NCBI GenBank assembly: GCA_947625655.1
Contig: CANQPD010000013.1
Coordinates: 1-64,000, forward strand
DNA: 64,000 nucleotides
Direction of reading: 5' to 3'
DNA from: an uncultured Dysosmobacter sp.
GTDB taxonomy: Bacteria > Bacillota > Clostridia > Oscillospirales > Oscillospiraceae
The position numbers and the translations under genes were made by a program. Under the pieces are notes generated by a model. It saw nothing but the letters and a program-made list of their open reading frames with translations, was not told the DNA's origin and did not search any database. Numbering within the stretch: position 1 is the first letter of the stretch; each line of letters starts with the position of its first letter. Shown piece by piece: positions 31,373 through 41,100 of the stretch.

Positions 31373-31400
31373 TTTGGACGAACATCACACGATGATTATA

Positions 31401-31595
31401 TCACGCGATCTCCGTTTTATCAACGCTGTTCTCGAAAAGTTTGGACTTATTTTTAATCTCTTTTTGGGCATCGTCCAAACAAATCGGCGGTTCTGGAAGA
31501 TTTTCGATATCCAGAACCGCCGCATACTTCTCTATTAAGTTCGCAAGTAAATCGGCAAAGCCGCTCCATTCATCTTTCTTTCGATTATCTATAAT
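31401..31595 (-). CDS. Possible 64-residue small protein with ATT start
   Basis: A 64-residue frame with a protein-like sequence (DEWSGFADLLANLIEKYAAVLDIENLPEPP) lies between the 43-residue ORF and the recombinase. It has no ATG, GTG or TTG at the front. The only candidate is ATT at 31595, placed 5 nt after a perfect AGGAGG (31602-31607). ATT is a rare start codon (infC uses one). The start lies inside the preceding ORF, whose stop is 31585, so translation would be coupled. Small proteins of this kind beside serine recombinases may act as directionality factors; that is a guess. Confidence 0.55.
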   Translation of the reverse strand: MIDNRKKDEWSGFADLLANLIEKYAAVLDIENLPEPPICLDDAQKEIKNKSKLFENSVDKTEIA

Positions 31596-31716
31596 GGTGT
31601 ACCTCCTGTTTTTTACTGCTGCGTTTAATGTACTTGCGGATGATTTTCAGTGACCGGTACAACAAGCGCACATTGCCAACTTCGGTTTCTGCATACAGTT
31701 CAAATTCATTTTTCAT
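31585..31716 (-). CDS. 43-residue basic small protein
   Basis: MKNEFELYAETEVGNVRLL opens a 43-residue basic protein (RSLKIIRKYIKRSSKKQ) that is predicted to be mainly helical. AAAGGA precedes ATG 31716. It overlaps the front of the ATT-start ORF by 11 nt and carries that ORF's ribosome site in its own 3' codons. Function unknown; a recombination-directionality or regulatory role is possible from its place between relaxase and recombinase. Confidence 0.6.
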   Translation of the reverse strand: MKNEFELYAETEVGNVRLLYRSLKIIRKYIKRSSKKQEVHHYR

Positions 31717-31765
31717 AAAAAATCCTTTCTCCCGAATCGTATCGGGCAACAAAAATAGCAGACCG

Positions 31766-33223
31766 TCACATCATGGTCTGCCGCTGTGTTTGTTCTGCCT
31801 GCTGTTCTTCGGCCCGCTGCTGTTCCTCGACTGATGACTTGTCTTGCGTGAGTACCATGGTCACGCCAGCCGCCAGGCCGATGACTGCGCCGATGTTTTT
31901 GGCTTCCTGCTCCGCCTGGATGCGGCGATACCGTTCCTCGGCATCTTCGTCACCATCATCCAACAACGCTCCAGTCGCCGCCAGACCATACAGTCCAGCG
32001 TGGAGTGTCTTTAGAGAAACAGGTTGCGGATGTTGCTGACCACTGTCGCTGTACCGTACCCCATCCCCAGCAGTGCTGCCACGATGAGCAGCACCAGCAC
32101 GATCCACTTGGTCACCACGATTAGGTCGAAGTCCGGAAGCCAGTCCAGCCATTTGCAGGTACGCTTTTCTTTCTTCTTCCCAGCCTGTTCCAGCAGAGCG
32201 GTCATCTCCGTCAACGATTTCTGCATCTCTGTCATGGAGTTCTGCACCGCTGTCAGGTCTGTGTGGGATCTCAGGTTCGGAAGATACTCCCGCATCCCAC
32301 GCGCTTCCCGACCGATGGATTCTGTCTTCTGTGTCAGTATCGTCAGCGCCTCCGGCAGCGGACACTGGATGACGATGGGTGTGATCGGCGCACTCTGCTC
32401 CTGCGGTGTGGGCGTGGGACGATTCCGTTCCATGAGCTGGTCCATCGATAATTTCTTCTCTGATCCTGAATTCATATTCCATATTCTCCTTCAGATATTT
32501 GTCACCGAACAGCAGGCGGTCACGGCACTGCCAGCCGCTGGGTGTGGTGTAGGTGATGTTCCGCCGGGACTCCTCCCAGCGCACCTTGTAGCCCTCGCTC
32601 TCCATCAGCGCAATGAACTCCTCGCGGTTGGAGGCGTGGCGCATACAATCGTTGATGATGTTCATGAGCTGCAGTTTCTTGCTCTGACCACGGGCTGCTG
32701 TGTGATATTCCCCGATGGTCATGGTCTTCGTTTTCTGCTTCTGCTCCCTGGGTTGAAACACAGGGAGCGAAAAATCCATGCAGACCTGGTCGTTGCGCTG
32801 CCGCAGTTCCTGTAGCTGCTCTTTGGCGATGTGCAGTTTTCGTCCGGTATCGAAGTTGACCGAGTTGATGAGCAGGTGCGAATGGATGTGCTCCCGGTCT
32901 GTGTGGGTACAGACCAGAACTTCGTAACCCTCGTAGTACTCGGCCAGCTTCAGCGCCGCCGCGTGCGCGGTGACCGGGCCGACCGCTTCGCCTTTCGGGA
33001 AGCTCTGCACCATGTGGTAGAACAGCACACCGTCCGTTTTGTGATAGAGCCGCTTGGTGGTCATGAAGTCAGCGTAGACAGATTCCGGCTGGCAGTTGAT
33101 GCCTGTGACCAACCGCTGACCATCGAACTCTGTTTTCTTGTCCTGCATGGTGTAGCGCATCACGGCGCCCATGCATCCGGTGGTCTGTCCCCGCTTGTAG
33201 TTGGTGAAGCTGATGATCGCCAT
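31766..33223 (-). CDS. Relaxase, MobA/VirD2-like (MobP family)
   Basis: A 485-residue relaxase that would nick oriT and pilot the strand during transfer. The N-terminal catalytic half has YTMQDKK, the metal-binding HTDREHIHSHLLIN (His107, His112, His114, His116) and NSVNFDTGRKLHI. The C-terminal half (about 250-405) is hydrophilic low-complexity sequence rich in His, Asp, Gly and Ala, and there a second gene is encoded in another frame. The final 80 residues contain a hydrophobic stretch (IGAVIGLAAGVTMVL) and a Gln-rich end. ATG 33223 starts 2 nt after the mobC stop. Confidence 0.9.
   Translation of the reverse strand: MAIISFTNYKRGQTTGCMGAVMRYTMQDKKTEFDGQRLVTGINCQPESVYADFMTTKRLYHKTDGVLFYHMVQSFPKGEAVGPVTAHAAALKLAEYYEGYEVLVCTHTDREHIHSHLLINSVNFDTGRKLHIAKEQLQELRQRNDQVCMDFSLPVFQPREQKQKTKTMTIGEYHTAARGQSKKLQLMNIINDCMRHASNREEFIALMESEGYKVRWEESRRNITYTTPSGWQCRDRLLFGDKYLKENMEYEFRIREEIIDGPAHGTESSHAHTAGAECADHTHRHPVSAAGGADDTDTEDRIHRSGSAWDAGVSSEPEIPHRPDSGAELHDRDAEIVDGDDRSAGTGWEEERKAYLQMAGLASGLRPNRGDQVDRAGAAHRGSTAGDGVRYSDSGQQHPQPVSLKTLHAGLYGLAATGALLDDGDEDAEERYRRIQAEQEAKNIGAVIGLAAGVTMVLTQDKSSVEEQQRAEEQQAEQTQRQTMM
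32011..32475 (-). CDS. Overprinted gene inside the relaxase: membrane-anchored coiled-coil protein
   Basis: A 154-residue protein encoded wholly inside the relaxase gene in the +1 frame. It has its own AAGGAGA ribosome site 9 nt before ATG 32475, a Pro-rich start (RNRPTPTPQEQSAPITP), a helical coiled-coil part (LTAVQNSMTEMQKSLTEMTALLEQAGKKKEK, about 70-105) and one strong membrane span near the C-terminus (VVTKWIVLVLLIVAALLGMGYG, about 122-143). The host frame over the same bases is low-complexity. This mirrors MobB of RSF1010, a membrane protein encoded inside mobA, so I infer a role in anchoring or stabilising the relaxosome. Confidence 0.8.
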   Translation of the reverse strand: MNSGSEKKLSMDQLMERNRPTPTPQEQSAPITPIVIQCPLPEALTILTQKTESIGREARGMREYLPNLRSHTDLTAVQNSMTEMQKSLTEMTALLEQAGKKKEKRTCKWLDWLPDFDLIVVTKWIVLVLLIVAALLGMGYGTATVVSNIRNLFL

Positions 33224-33225
33224 AG

Positions 33226-33537
33226 TCACCACCGCTTTCGTTCCAGGATCGACCGGATAGCTTCGCTGAGTTCAGAGAGCGCCTGACGCACACTCTCCAG
33301 ATCGATCACAGTCACTCGTCCCATGTGCGCCAGGGTGACGAGCTGATTCAGATTTCTGCCAATGGATTTCAGCTCCTTCAGCACATCTTTCAGTCCGTCG
33401 ATAACCACGACTTGCTTTCCCAGACAACAGGCGGTCACATAATCGCTCATGGACATACCGGACTGCTTCGCCAGTTCCTTAATGGCCTCCCGGTCTTCGG
33501 ATGCCATTCGGGTGCTGAATTTAATATCCTTTTTCAT
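33226..33537 (-). CDS. mobC: Mobilization protein MobC
   Basis: A 103-residue MobC-type accessory protein that helps the relaxase melt oriT. It has a ribbon-helix-helix-like start (KKDIKFSTRMASEDREAIKELAKQSGMSMSDYV) and the typical IGRNLNQLVTLAHMGRV core. ATG 33537 is chosen for the GGAGGAAACAAC ribosome site; the long upstream extension is not protein-like. It is followed at once by the relaxase gene. Confidence 0.88.
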   Translation of the reverse strand: MKKDIKFSTRMASEDREAIKELAKQSGMSMSDYVTACCLGKQVVVIDGLKDVLKELKSIGRNLNQLVTLAHMGRVTVIDLESVRQALSELSEAIRSILERKRW

Positions 33538-33569
33538 GTTGTTTCCTCCAATCTTTCGTAAAAATGGGG

Positions 33570-33588
33570 TGTGGGGCAGCGCCCCGCA
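33570..33588. other. Inverted repeat ahead of mobC, candidate oriT
   Basis: TGTGGGGC, AGC, GCCCCGCA is an inverted repeat with one mismatch, 33 nt before the mobC start and followed on the minus strand by ACACCCCATTTT. A hairpin just upstream of mobC-mobA is where oriT normally lies. The nick site is not identifiable. Confidence 0.45.
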
Positions 33589-33740
33589 AACAGGCGGAAG
33601 GCGGGACAGCGGCGCTGCCGCAGACCAGACAAACGCGATGCTGGCCACCTCCAAGGAGGTGATTTCTCCCGCCGAACTCCTGCATTTTCAATTTCGGCCA
33701 CAAGCGGCCCAAAACGGCGTTTCTTTTTTCCAGCGGGAGT

Positions 33741-34814
33741 TTACTCGCCATGGCTGGAAACCTCCCGCAAATCGCCGCACTGCGCCCCGACAGGGTCAAC
33801 AGGGTCGACCGCCGGGACACCCCGGGCATCGTCACTTTCGGCACGGCGCAGCTCGATGAGCCGCTTTCCGTTGCTGCGGCGCACCACACCGGAAATGCCG
33901 ATTTTGCTTAGCGCGTCAAGGTTTTGCAGGATCAGGCGAGACACTTTCTTGGGCGTGATGCGCTCTGTACCGGCAGGGTCAATCTTCTCAGACAGCTCCG
34001 TGGGAGTGCCGATAAATTCTGTGCGGCCGCGCATCAGTTCAGAGACCAGATAGACGATGCGGTCACCCAGCAGCTCCGGCTGTGTTCTGCTGTCTGTTAC
34101 CATCTCCCACACATTTTCACCGTTGCGTTCCAGCGTCAACTCCCGGTACTCGATGTCGCGACCGATGCAGAAGAGCTTCGCCTTGCCACTGCCGCGCCGT
34201 TCCTCCACCAGCGTGAAGCTGGAATCCACCGCTCCGCTGATGGCTGTCGTACCGGAGATGCGGCTGAACACATCGTCGGCTGTTTCTTTGCGCAGATGGT
34301 GGATGAGCAGGATGGCGATACCGTGAGTGTCTGCGATTCGTTTCAGAGCAGAGAGGTCGCGGTAGTCGTTGGCGTAGGTGTTGTCGTAGTTGGTGCCGCG
34401 GATCATCTGCAACGTGTCGATGATGACCAGCACCGTGTCTGGATGTTCGGTGAGGAAAGTGCAGAGCTGTTCCTCCAGCCCCTTGCCCAGAATGTCACTG
34501 CCGGTAGAGAAGTGGACATTGGCGGGAGCATCCTCCGTGATCTCGAACAGCCGGTTCTGGATGCGGAGTGTAGAGTCTTCCAGACAGAGGTAGAGGGTTG
34601 TGCCCTGCTTGACGGGCATCCCCCAGACGGGTTCTCCCTTTGCCACCATGACGGAGAGCCACAGCGCCAGCCAGGACTTGCCCACCTTGGGGGAGCCAGC
34701 AAGGATGTGCAGTCCCTGAGACAGCAGCGTGTCCACCACGAAGTTGAGCGGCGTGAGTGGAAGGCTCATCAGGCTCTCGCCGTCGATGGTTTGCAGTCGT
34801 TTTTCTTGTTTCAT
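33741..34814 (-). CDS. RepA-like AAA/RecA-fold ATPase
   Basis: A 357-residue ATPase of the RepA/AAA_25 type (hexameric replicative helicase of plasmids and phage). Walker A is AGSPKVGKSWLALWLS (about 38-53), Walker B is VLVIIDTLQMIRG, and the DnaB/RecA-like SRISGTTAISGAVDSSFTLV and LIHHLRKE follow. The C-terminal 100 residues contain a winged-helix-like part (LSEKIDPAGTERITPKKVSRLILQNL). AGAGGTG precedes ATG 34814. It suggests the excised element can replicate, which would help stability before re-integration or transfer. Confidence 0.85.
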   Translation of the reverse strand: MKQEKRLQTIDGESLMSLPLTPLNFVVDTLLSQGLHILAGSPKVGKSWLALWLSVMVAKGEPVWGMPVKQGTTLYLCLEDSTLRIQNRLFEITEDAPANVHFSTGSDILGKGLEEQLCTFLTEHPDTVLVIIDTLQMIRGTNYDNTYANDYRDLSALKRIADTHGIAILLIHHLRKETADDVFSRISGTTAISGAVDSSFTLVEERRGSGKAKLFCIGRDIEYRELTLERNGENVWEMVTDSRTQPELLGDRIVYLVSELMRGRTEFIGTPTELSEKIDPAGTERITPKKVSRLILQNLDALSKIGISGVVRRSNGKRLIELRRAESDDARGVPAVDPVDPVGAQCGDLREVSSHGE

Positions 34815-34958
34815 ATAGCACCTCTGAATAAAAAAGTAGAGGTGAAGCTGTGCGCCTCACCCCTCTGCTTGTATTGTGGAGGAAAACATGATATTCTTAT
34901 AAAAAGCATGGACAGATTAAAAGTCAGGTAGGACAAATTATTGCAGAGGAGGGTGCTT

Positions 34959-36281
34959 ATGGAAATGGAAGGCAACATTATATTTTATACCTACGGCAGC
35001 ACCCTGGAGCTGAACGGTCAGCAGTTTGATGCAGGAAGGCTGACAGAGGATCTGCTGAATCTGTCGCCCGATGACTATCATCCCATGCATGAACGGATGA
35101 AGCGCATCCGCACCTTTACGACGGCCTATGAGCACAATAAGGACACCGAGGTTTGGTGGAAGCTAAATGACGAGATGGACGCGCTCTGCCAGGAGCTGCG
35201 CCGGTATACGGTGTTCCGCTTACTGTTGGACGAGAGCGATGATGCTTTCTTTTCTGTGATCCGTGAAGTCACAGGACAATTCAGTTTATTTCCTTCGGAG
35301 AAACATGACCCGCCGGAGGATGAACAGATAGAACGGCTCCGAGCCGCTGCGGAGAAATTCTTTGCACTTAATGAGGCAGACTCCGCACCAGAAGAGGATG
35401 GCCTATGGAGACCGCTGGACCTGTTTCGCCCCAGTGAGGCCGACTCGGAAATGGACGAGTCATTTTATTACGAGATGTTCCGCATCCTTGGTGAGACAGA
35501 GGGAACCTGGGATACATACAAAAAGCATATCGACCGCTATGATATGTACCTCCACGACATCCGTGCGTTTAACGGCACGATCCGGAATTTTATCAAGTTC
35601 GCTATCTCCAAATTGAAAACCAACGGGCCGGAAAGCTATGCGGAGGCTCTCTACGGTTTCTATAATGATGACCGCATCGCAGAGAAGCTGATCATCAATC
35701 CAATCACCAGCCGCGGGGACTGTTACACGAGGCACGATGAGTATATGCTCTCCTATGTGCCGCGGGAGCTGCCGGATGGTTCCGCCGCCATCTGTCAGGG
35801 GCACGTGACCGACAGCTTGCAGGCGCTGATGAAAGCGGATTATATGCTGGCCCTGAACAGCGGCCATAACATTCGCCGCTGCATCATCTGTGGAAAATAT
35901 TTTATGCTCAAGAGTGGCGTTCACGCCTTGTACTGCGAAGGCGCCTGTCCTCACGCCCCCGGCTACACCTGCCGACAGTTCGGCACGGTGGAAGTGCAGA
36001 AGGAACTCGCCAGAGACATTCCGAAGGTCAAGGCCAAGCTGACCGCCTTTTCCCGCATCACGAAGGATATGCAGAGAGGCGCCATCTCCCAGGAAGATGC
36101 CAGAAGAGCCAAGGACTATGTGCGTGATCTGCTTTACGATGCTCTGCGTGATCCCAATGTTTCTGTTGAGGATTTTACAGAGAAGATAACCACAGAGCGA
36201 ATCTATAAACGTTGCCAGATTACCAGAGTCTCCAAACCCAGGGGCCGTCCACCGAAGCCAAAGGCAGGTGAGACTCCATGA
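34959..36281 (+). CDS. DUF6076-like protein with Cys-rich centre
   Basis: A 440-residue protein, largely helical and acidic in its first two thirds, with a cluster RRCIICGKYFMLKSGVHALYC followed by EGACPHAPGYTC at about 310-345, probably a Zn-binding knuckle. It ends in KPRGRPPKPKAGE, an AT-hook-like DNA-contact motif. As I recall, this matches DUF6076 proteins found on Firmicutes integrative elements. ATG 34959 is chosen because AGGAGGG is 5 nt upstream. Its stop overlaps the next start (ATGA). It diverges from the RepA-like gene. Function unknown. Confidence 0.7.
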   Translation: MEMEGNIIFYTYGSTLELNGQQFDAGRLTEDLLNLSPDDYHPMHERMKRIRTFTTAYEHNKDTEVWWKLNDEMDALCQELRRYTVFRLLLDESDDAFFSVIREVTGQFSLFPSEKHDPPEDEQIERLRAAAEKFFALNEADSAPEEDGLWRPLDLFRPSEADSEMDESFYYEMFRILGETEGTWDTYKKHIDRYDMYLHDIRAFNGTIRNFIKFAISKLKTNGPESYAEALYGFYNDDRIAEKLIINPITSRGDCYTRHDEYMLSYVPRELPDGSAAICQGHVTDSLQALMKADYMLALNSGHNIRRCIICGKYFMLKSGVHALYCEGACPHAPGYTCRQFGTVEVQKELARDIPKVKAKLTAFSRITKDMQRGAISQEDARRAKDYVRDLLYDALRDPNVSVEDFTEKITTERIYKRCQITRVSKPRGRPPKPKAGETP

Positions 36282-37216
36282 CCAACGAGAAACTGATCCG
36301 TCAGTATTACGACGGGGATGAGACTGCTCTGGACAAGCTGTACCGCAGGAACCTTGGTCTGATTCGGAGCATTGCCAAGGAAGCGGCCAAAGAGTTCAAC
36401 TGCCTGCACATGGACAGGAATCGTCCGGAGGACTTTTCCAGCTATACCAAGACGATCCTGGATGACCTTTGCGGTGAGGGTGCGCTGGAGTTTCTGACCA
36501 GAATCCAAAGCAGAGAATATGATGAAAGCCGGGCCTTGCTGACCACCTATTTGTATCCCCACTTGAAAGGGCGGATGACACGCTGGCTGGAGCGGAGCAT
36601 CGGCAATCTGGCTCTGAGCAAAGGCGATATGGAAGCCGTTCGGAAGGCACAAAAGATGTACCATTCGGATTGGCACAGCATCGACGAAATTGCAAAAGAG
36701 ATGAATATCGACAGTACAGAGGTCACTCGTCATATTCGCTACAACACCCATTTTCTTGGAGTGTACGATCTTGTTCCGGAGGACTATGACGGCGATCCCT
36801 TTGAGCTGCTGATGCCTGGGAAGCTCTCTGCTCCGGCGGAACAGATCGTGTATCGAAAGCTCAGCGTCGAGCTGTTCCGTGAGATGTTTGATGCCCTGCC
36901 GAAGAAGGACAGGGATATCCTCGGCAAATTTTACGGCGTGTTCGGTTTCAAAAAGACTCCGCTGAAAGAAATCGGTATGTACCACATGATGAAAGAGCCT
37001 GCTGTGGAAAAGGCAAAGGACCGTGCCATCAAGAAACTGGAGAAGGCCTATCCGGGCAGTAAACTTCAGCTTTGGAAGATTGTCCACCGGCTGATGCGGA
37101 GACCGATCCTGCCGCCGGATGATGATACCGAGCTGCGAACGCAGTTTCCCAGGTATGTTCATGCGTTGGCGGAGGTTTATGGTATTCTGAATGAAGCCAC
37201 CACAGATAAGGAATAA
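36278..37216 (+). CDS. Sigma-70-like regulatory protein of the element
   Basis: A 312-residue protein with a region-2-like start (LIRQYYDGDETALDKLYRRNLGLIRSIAKEAA) and a region-4-like part (LPKKDRDILGKFYGVFGFKKTPLKEIG ... KAKDRAIKKLEKAY). The middle includes a HTH-like DEIAKEMNIDSTEVTRHIRYNTHF. It resembles the sigma-like proteins often annotated on Firmicutes integrative elements. It overlaps the DUF6076-like gene by 4 nt, so the two form one operon, ended by the terminator at 37221-37260. It may redirect polymerase to element genes. Confidence 0.75.
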   Translation: MTNEKLIRQYYDGDETALDKLYRRNLGLIRSIAKEAAKEFNCLHMDRNRPEDFSSYTKTILDDLCGEGALEFLTRIQSREYDESRALLTTYLYPHLKGRMTRWLERSIGNLALSKGDMEAVRKAQKMYHSDWHSIDEIAKEMNIDSTEVTRHIRYNTHFLGVYDLVPEDYDGDPFELLMPGKLSAPAEQIVYRKLSVELFREMFDALPKKDRDILGKFYGVFGFKKTPLKEIGMYHMMKEPAVEKAKDRAIKKLEKAYPGSKLQLWKIVHRLMRRPILPPDDDTELRTQFPRYVHALAEVYGILNEATTDKE

Positions 37217-37220
37217 ACAA

Positions 37221-37260
37221 AAACCGGGCAGTACGGAAACGAATCCGTACTGCCCGGTTT
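37221..37260 (+). terminator. Terminator of the DUF6076-sigma operon
   Basis: 17-bp perfect arms AAACCGGGCAGTACGGA and TCCGTACTGCCCGGTTT with a 6-nt loop, 4 nt after the sigma-like gene stop. Confidence 0.92.
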
Positions 37261-37414
37261 TGCATGAACTGAGTTTACAACTTATATTTGAATTTCAAAA
37301 AACAATGTCACAGTCAATGCTTTTAGGGGTCAGAAAATCTCACAATCATAAACTTAGTTTTTCGACTGGTTACTGTGTATTCTCTAAGCTGTTCGTCGGC
37401 TAACGGCGTTTTCT

Positions 37415-38008
37415 CTACTTCCCTGCTCTCTGTTTATCCCAGGAGCGCTCTGCCGCCAAATCGTCCCGAATAAGCCGCAGCAATTCCATCTCGCTTCTGA
37501 ATACACAAACACCGTCCTTGCCAGCGCGGTTGATCACACCCTGCATACTGCTGTGCTACCGAGTCAGGACTCTGATAAAATAGCTGGCCAGCTTTCCTTC
37601 TTTTACGCGGAGAGTATCCGGATTAAATGCCGGAGGCATCCGCTCTGCCATACTGCTTGTCAGATAATCTGCAAATTGTTCATCACCCATGGATGTGTGC
37701 TTCACTGTCGGCTCTTTTTTGAATGTAGTTCTCAACCGGGTATCACGCTGGCACTCTCCCGCACGATCCAAAATATCGTCGATTCCAAGCAGCATCTGGT
37801 CGAGACTTGAAAATTCCGTTTTGCTTTCAAAATAATAATTGTGAATCCAGCCTTGAGCCAAACCACATTCAAAGGCATCGACGCAGACCGTCATGGTATG
37901 GCTAAATTCCGGGTGGATACTGCCTGTTCGTGGCAGATCGTCCTCGGCAAAATATTTATTTTGCAGGATCTTTCGCATATCAATCACTTTCTGATCCACG
38001 CCGCACAC
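37415..38008 (-). pseudogene. Gene interrupted by one in-frame TAG
   Basis: The frame starts at ATG 38008 (MCGVDQKVIDMRKIL) and stops at TAG 37556-37558 after 150 codons (KLASYFIRVLTR). The same frame then continues without a gap for 46 codons as HSSMQGVINRAGKDGVCVF to a second TAG at 37415. The second part looks like normal coding sequence. CAG to TAG is the simplest explanation, so I read one gene of about 197 codons broken by a nonsense mutation. No family recognised; the protein is mixed alpha/beta and soluble. Confidence 0.6.
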
Positions 38009-38079
38009 ATCCTTTCTGCCTGGCGTTTTTTCTAATGTCTGAGTTTCTTCTCCAAATTCTCCCCTTTTTCGCAGAGAAC

Positions 38080-38106
38080 TTGGAGAAGAAGGGGGCCGAA
38101 GCCCCC
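38080..38106 (-). terminator. Terminator of the SLH protein gene
   Basis: Minus-strand GGGGGC, TTCG tetraloop, GCCCCC, then TTCTTCT, 34 nt after the SLH gene stop. Confidence 0.75.
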
Positions 38107-38139
38107 GTCTTCCATTGTTAATTAAGTTGTCCCCTCGCG

Positions 38140-41100
38140 TTACTTGACCAAGTAACGATACAGGAAGGTCACGATCTGGCTACGCAGGCAGGGATCATCG
38201 GGACTGAAGGTAGTTGCACTGGTACCAGCGGTAATACCCTCATCGGCTGCCCACAGCACTGCGTCGTGATAATACATATCAGCGGCGACGTCAGTGAAGG
38301 GGTTCACAGCCTCAACGGCAGAAGACTCAGCCCAGCGCCACAGGAAAGTGACGTTCTGTGCGCGGGTCACGGTTGCGTTGGGGCTAAAGGTTGTGGCAGA
38401 GGTACCAGAAGTAATGCCGTTCTCGACTGCCCACAGGACAGCATCGTAATAATACTTGTCGGGGGTGACGTCGGTGAAGGGACAAACCGTGGTCTCGGGC
38501 TCAGGGCTGCCAGCAGCGCGCCACAGGAAGGTCACGGTCTGGGCGCGGGTGCAGGTCACAGCGGGACTGAAGGTAGTGGCGGAAGTGCCGCCGGTGATAC
38601 CATTTTCAGCTGCCCACAGCACTGCGTCGTAATAGTAGGCACCCTCAGCCACATCGGTAAAGGGATTCTCAAACGCCTCGATCTCAGCGAAGGTAGCCTC
38701 AATGGTGACCTTGCCGGAAGGCATCTTGAAGGTGTACTTGCTGTCGGACTTGCGGGTCAGCTTGATTTCCTTGCCGTTCTTATCCAGAACGGTCAGCTCA
38801 TCCAGTTCGTAGCCGCTGTCAGGATCGACAGTGATGGTCACGGTAGAACCAGAGGATGCACGGGAGGGAGACACGGTGATGTCACCATTCTCGGTGTCCT
38901 CAACAGTAATGGTGTATCTGGTAGAACCACCGCCACCGCCGCCACCGGAGCTGTTTCTGCTCCACTTGGCGTAGACCGTAGTGTCCTTAGTGATGGGTGC
39001 AGAGAAGTCGAATACGGTGGTCAGGGCCTCGTCACTGTACCAATTCACAAAGGTATAGCCACTCTTAGTGGGAGCGGTAGCAGGTCTGGTAGCCGGCTTT
39101 CCGCTTACGACTTCCTGCGCATCAACGGAAGATCCACCGTCGGTATCAAAGGTAACGGTGAAAGTCAAATCAAACAGTTCGATGTACTCCGCCTTTTCCT
39201 CATCGTTCAGGAAGCAGCCATTGGGGTCTACGTAGGTATCCGTCAAGACTCCGTCCGCATAGACTTCGATCTTTGTGGGTACGTTCTTGCGGGTCAAGTC
39301 CACAACCCACGCCGTCTCCCAAGAGCCAGACGCTTCACCAGTGATCACATTGTTCACGGTGCATTCATCGTACGTTGCGGGATACAGAGGCTCACTGGTG
39401 TCTCCATCCTCGTATTCACGCAGGGTAGTGGTGCCCAGCAGAGTCTCACCGGAGTAAATCTTCAGAACCAGGGATTCGCTGGCATACACATTTTTCAGCG
39501 TCGTGGTGATGGACTCACGAGACTTACTGTTATCGATAATAGTCTGGAAACCATGATCGATTTCTGCCTTGCCTTTCGGCCAAACTTTTTCACCGCCTAC
39601 AGTGACCGTCAGGTTGGTCTGATCCTTCTTATCATTCCACAGTTCATTACCGCTGACAGAGCCCTGATCAAAGCCAGTGGCGATGGTATCGGCATCGATG
39701 ACGATATTCGTGCCCTCAGGCATGAGGCTCGTGTCAATTTCGATGGCGGCCTTGCCCTTAACAGCAGAGGTTGCAATGAAATCGGTGTCAGTCACGGTCA
39801 GGTCGGTGGCACCGGCGCCCTCGTTGTAGACCAGGACGGACCTGCCAACGCTGTTGAAGGTACACTCGTTGAACTTAACAGCCTTTGCACCATAGGTCCA
39901 GACGTTGTAGGCGTCAGCGCTGTTCTGGTTGAAGGTACAGTTGTTGAAGGTTTCGCTGGTGCCATACAGGAACACCTGGCCGTTGAAGGTGCAGTAGTTG
40001 TAGACCATGGTACCGGCGTGCTGCAGGCCGGTATAATTGGCATTGGGATAGTATTCGAAGGTTACATTGTTGAAGGTGACATCCGCACCACCCATGTTCG
40101 TTGAGCCGATGTTGTTGAAAACAACGCCGGGCACGCTACCGGTGATAGTCAGGTCCTTGCCGGTGGGGACAGTATAAGTGCCAGCCTGCAGGATAACAAC
40201 CGTATCACCGTCCTTAGCGGCGTTGACAGCAGCCTCCAGAGTTTTATGCTTCACCCCGTTGACACTGGCGACCATCTTAACACCAGCATCCGCCCCTACA
40301 TAGTACAACTGATTGCTGCTCTGATAGGAATAATATCCTTCAGCCAGATATTGCTCGGGATCCTGATCGAATCCGCCGCCGGCGACGGTCAGAGTTCCCG
40401 TGCTGAGCAGAGTGTCGTTCTTGCCACCTGAGAAAGTGCCGCCGGTGATGACAACGGAGGAATTCTCCTGCACACGCACGGCCGAGCCGCTATCGTTGAC
40501 CGTCAGGCCCTTGGGACCGGTGAAAGTGCCGGCCTGAATGATCACAAAGCCGCCATCGGAAACATTGACGGCATGGGTGGTCATCCCCGCAGATTCAGAA
40601 ACCTTGTACTCGCCGCCATCCACAGTGACATCCACCTCGCCGTCCACACGCAGAGCGTGGCGGGCGCTGGTCACATTCACGTCAGTCAGAGTCAGGGCAC
40701 CGGCATTGATCTCAACGCCGCTGACATTGGAATCTTCATTGACGATGGAGCCGTTCTTGATCTCGAACTCGCCGCTCGTGATCAGGAAGGAGCCGGTGAG
40801 GGTGTTATTGTTCAGGTTAATAGTCGCCGCACCATCCTCAATCTCAACGACCTCAATCGCATCGTTCAGCAGAGTGACAACATCGCCGGCTTCCGCGGCG
40901 GCAATGGCGGCAGACAGGGTGCCGTACTTCACACCGTTCACTTCCGCAACCAGAGGCCACTTCTTCTCCTTATCCACGATCAGGGTTCCGCTGGTGCTGT
41001 CCGTATCGTCAGAGGTTTCGTAGGCTGCACCGATCAAACCATTGTTGGGAAGGGTCACGTCTGCGTTGGGGGTGGAAACAGTGCCCCCCTCGGCGGAACA

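Noticed and set aside
37556-38008. The 150-residue frame as a complete gene
   Set aside because: The same frame continues past the TAG with coding-like sequence, so a broken longer gene is the better reading.
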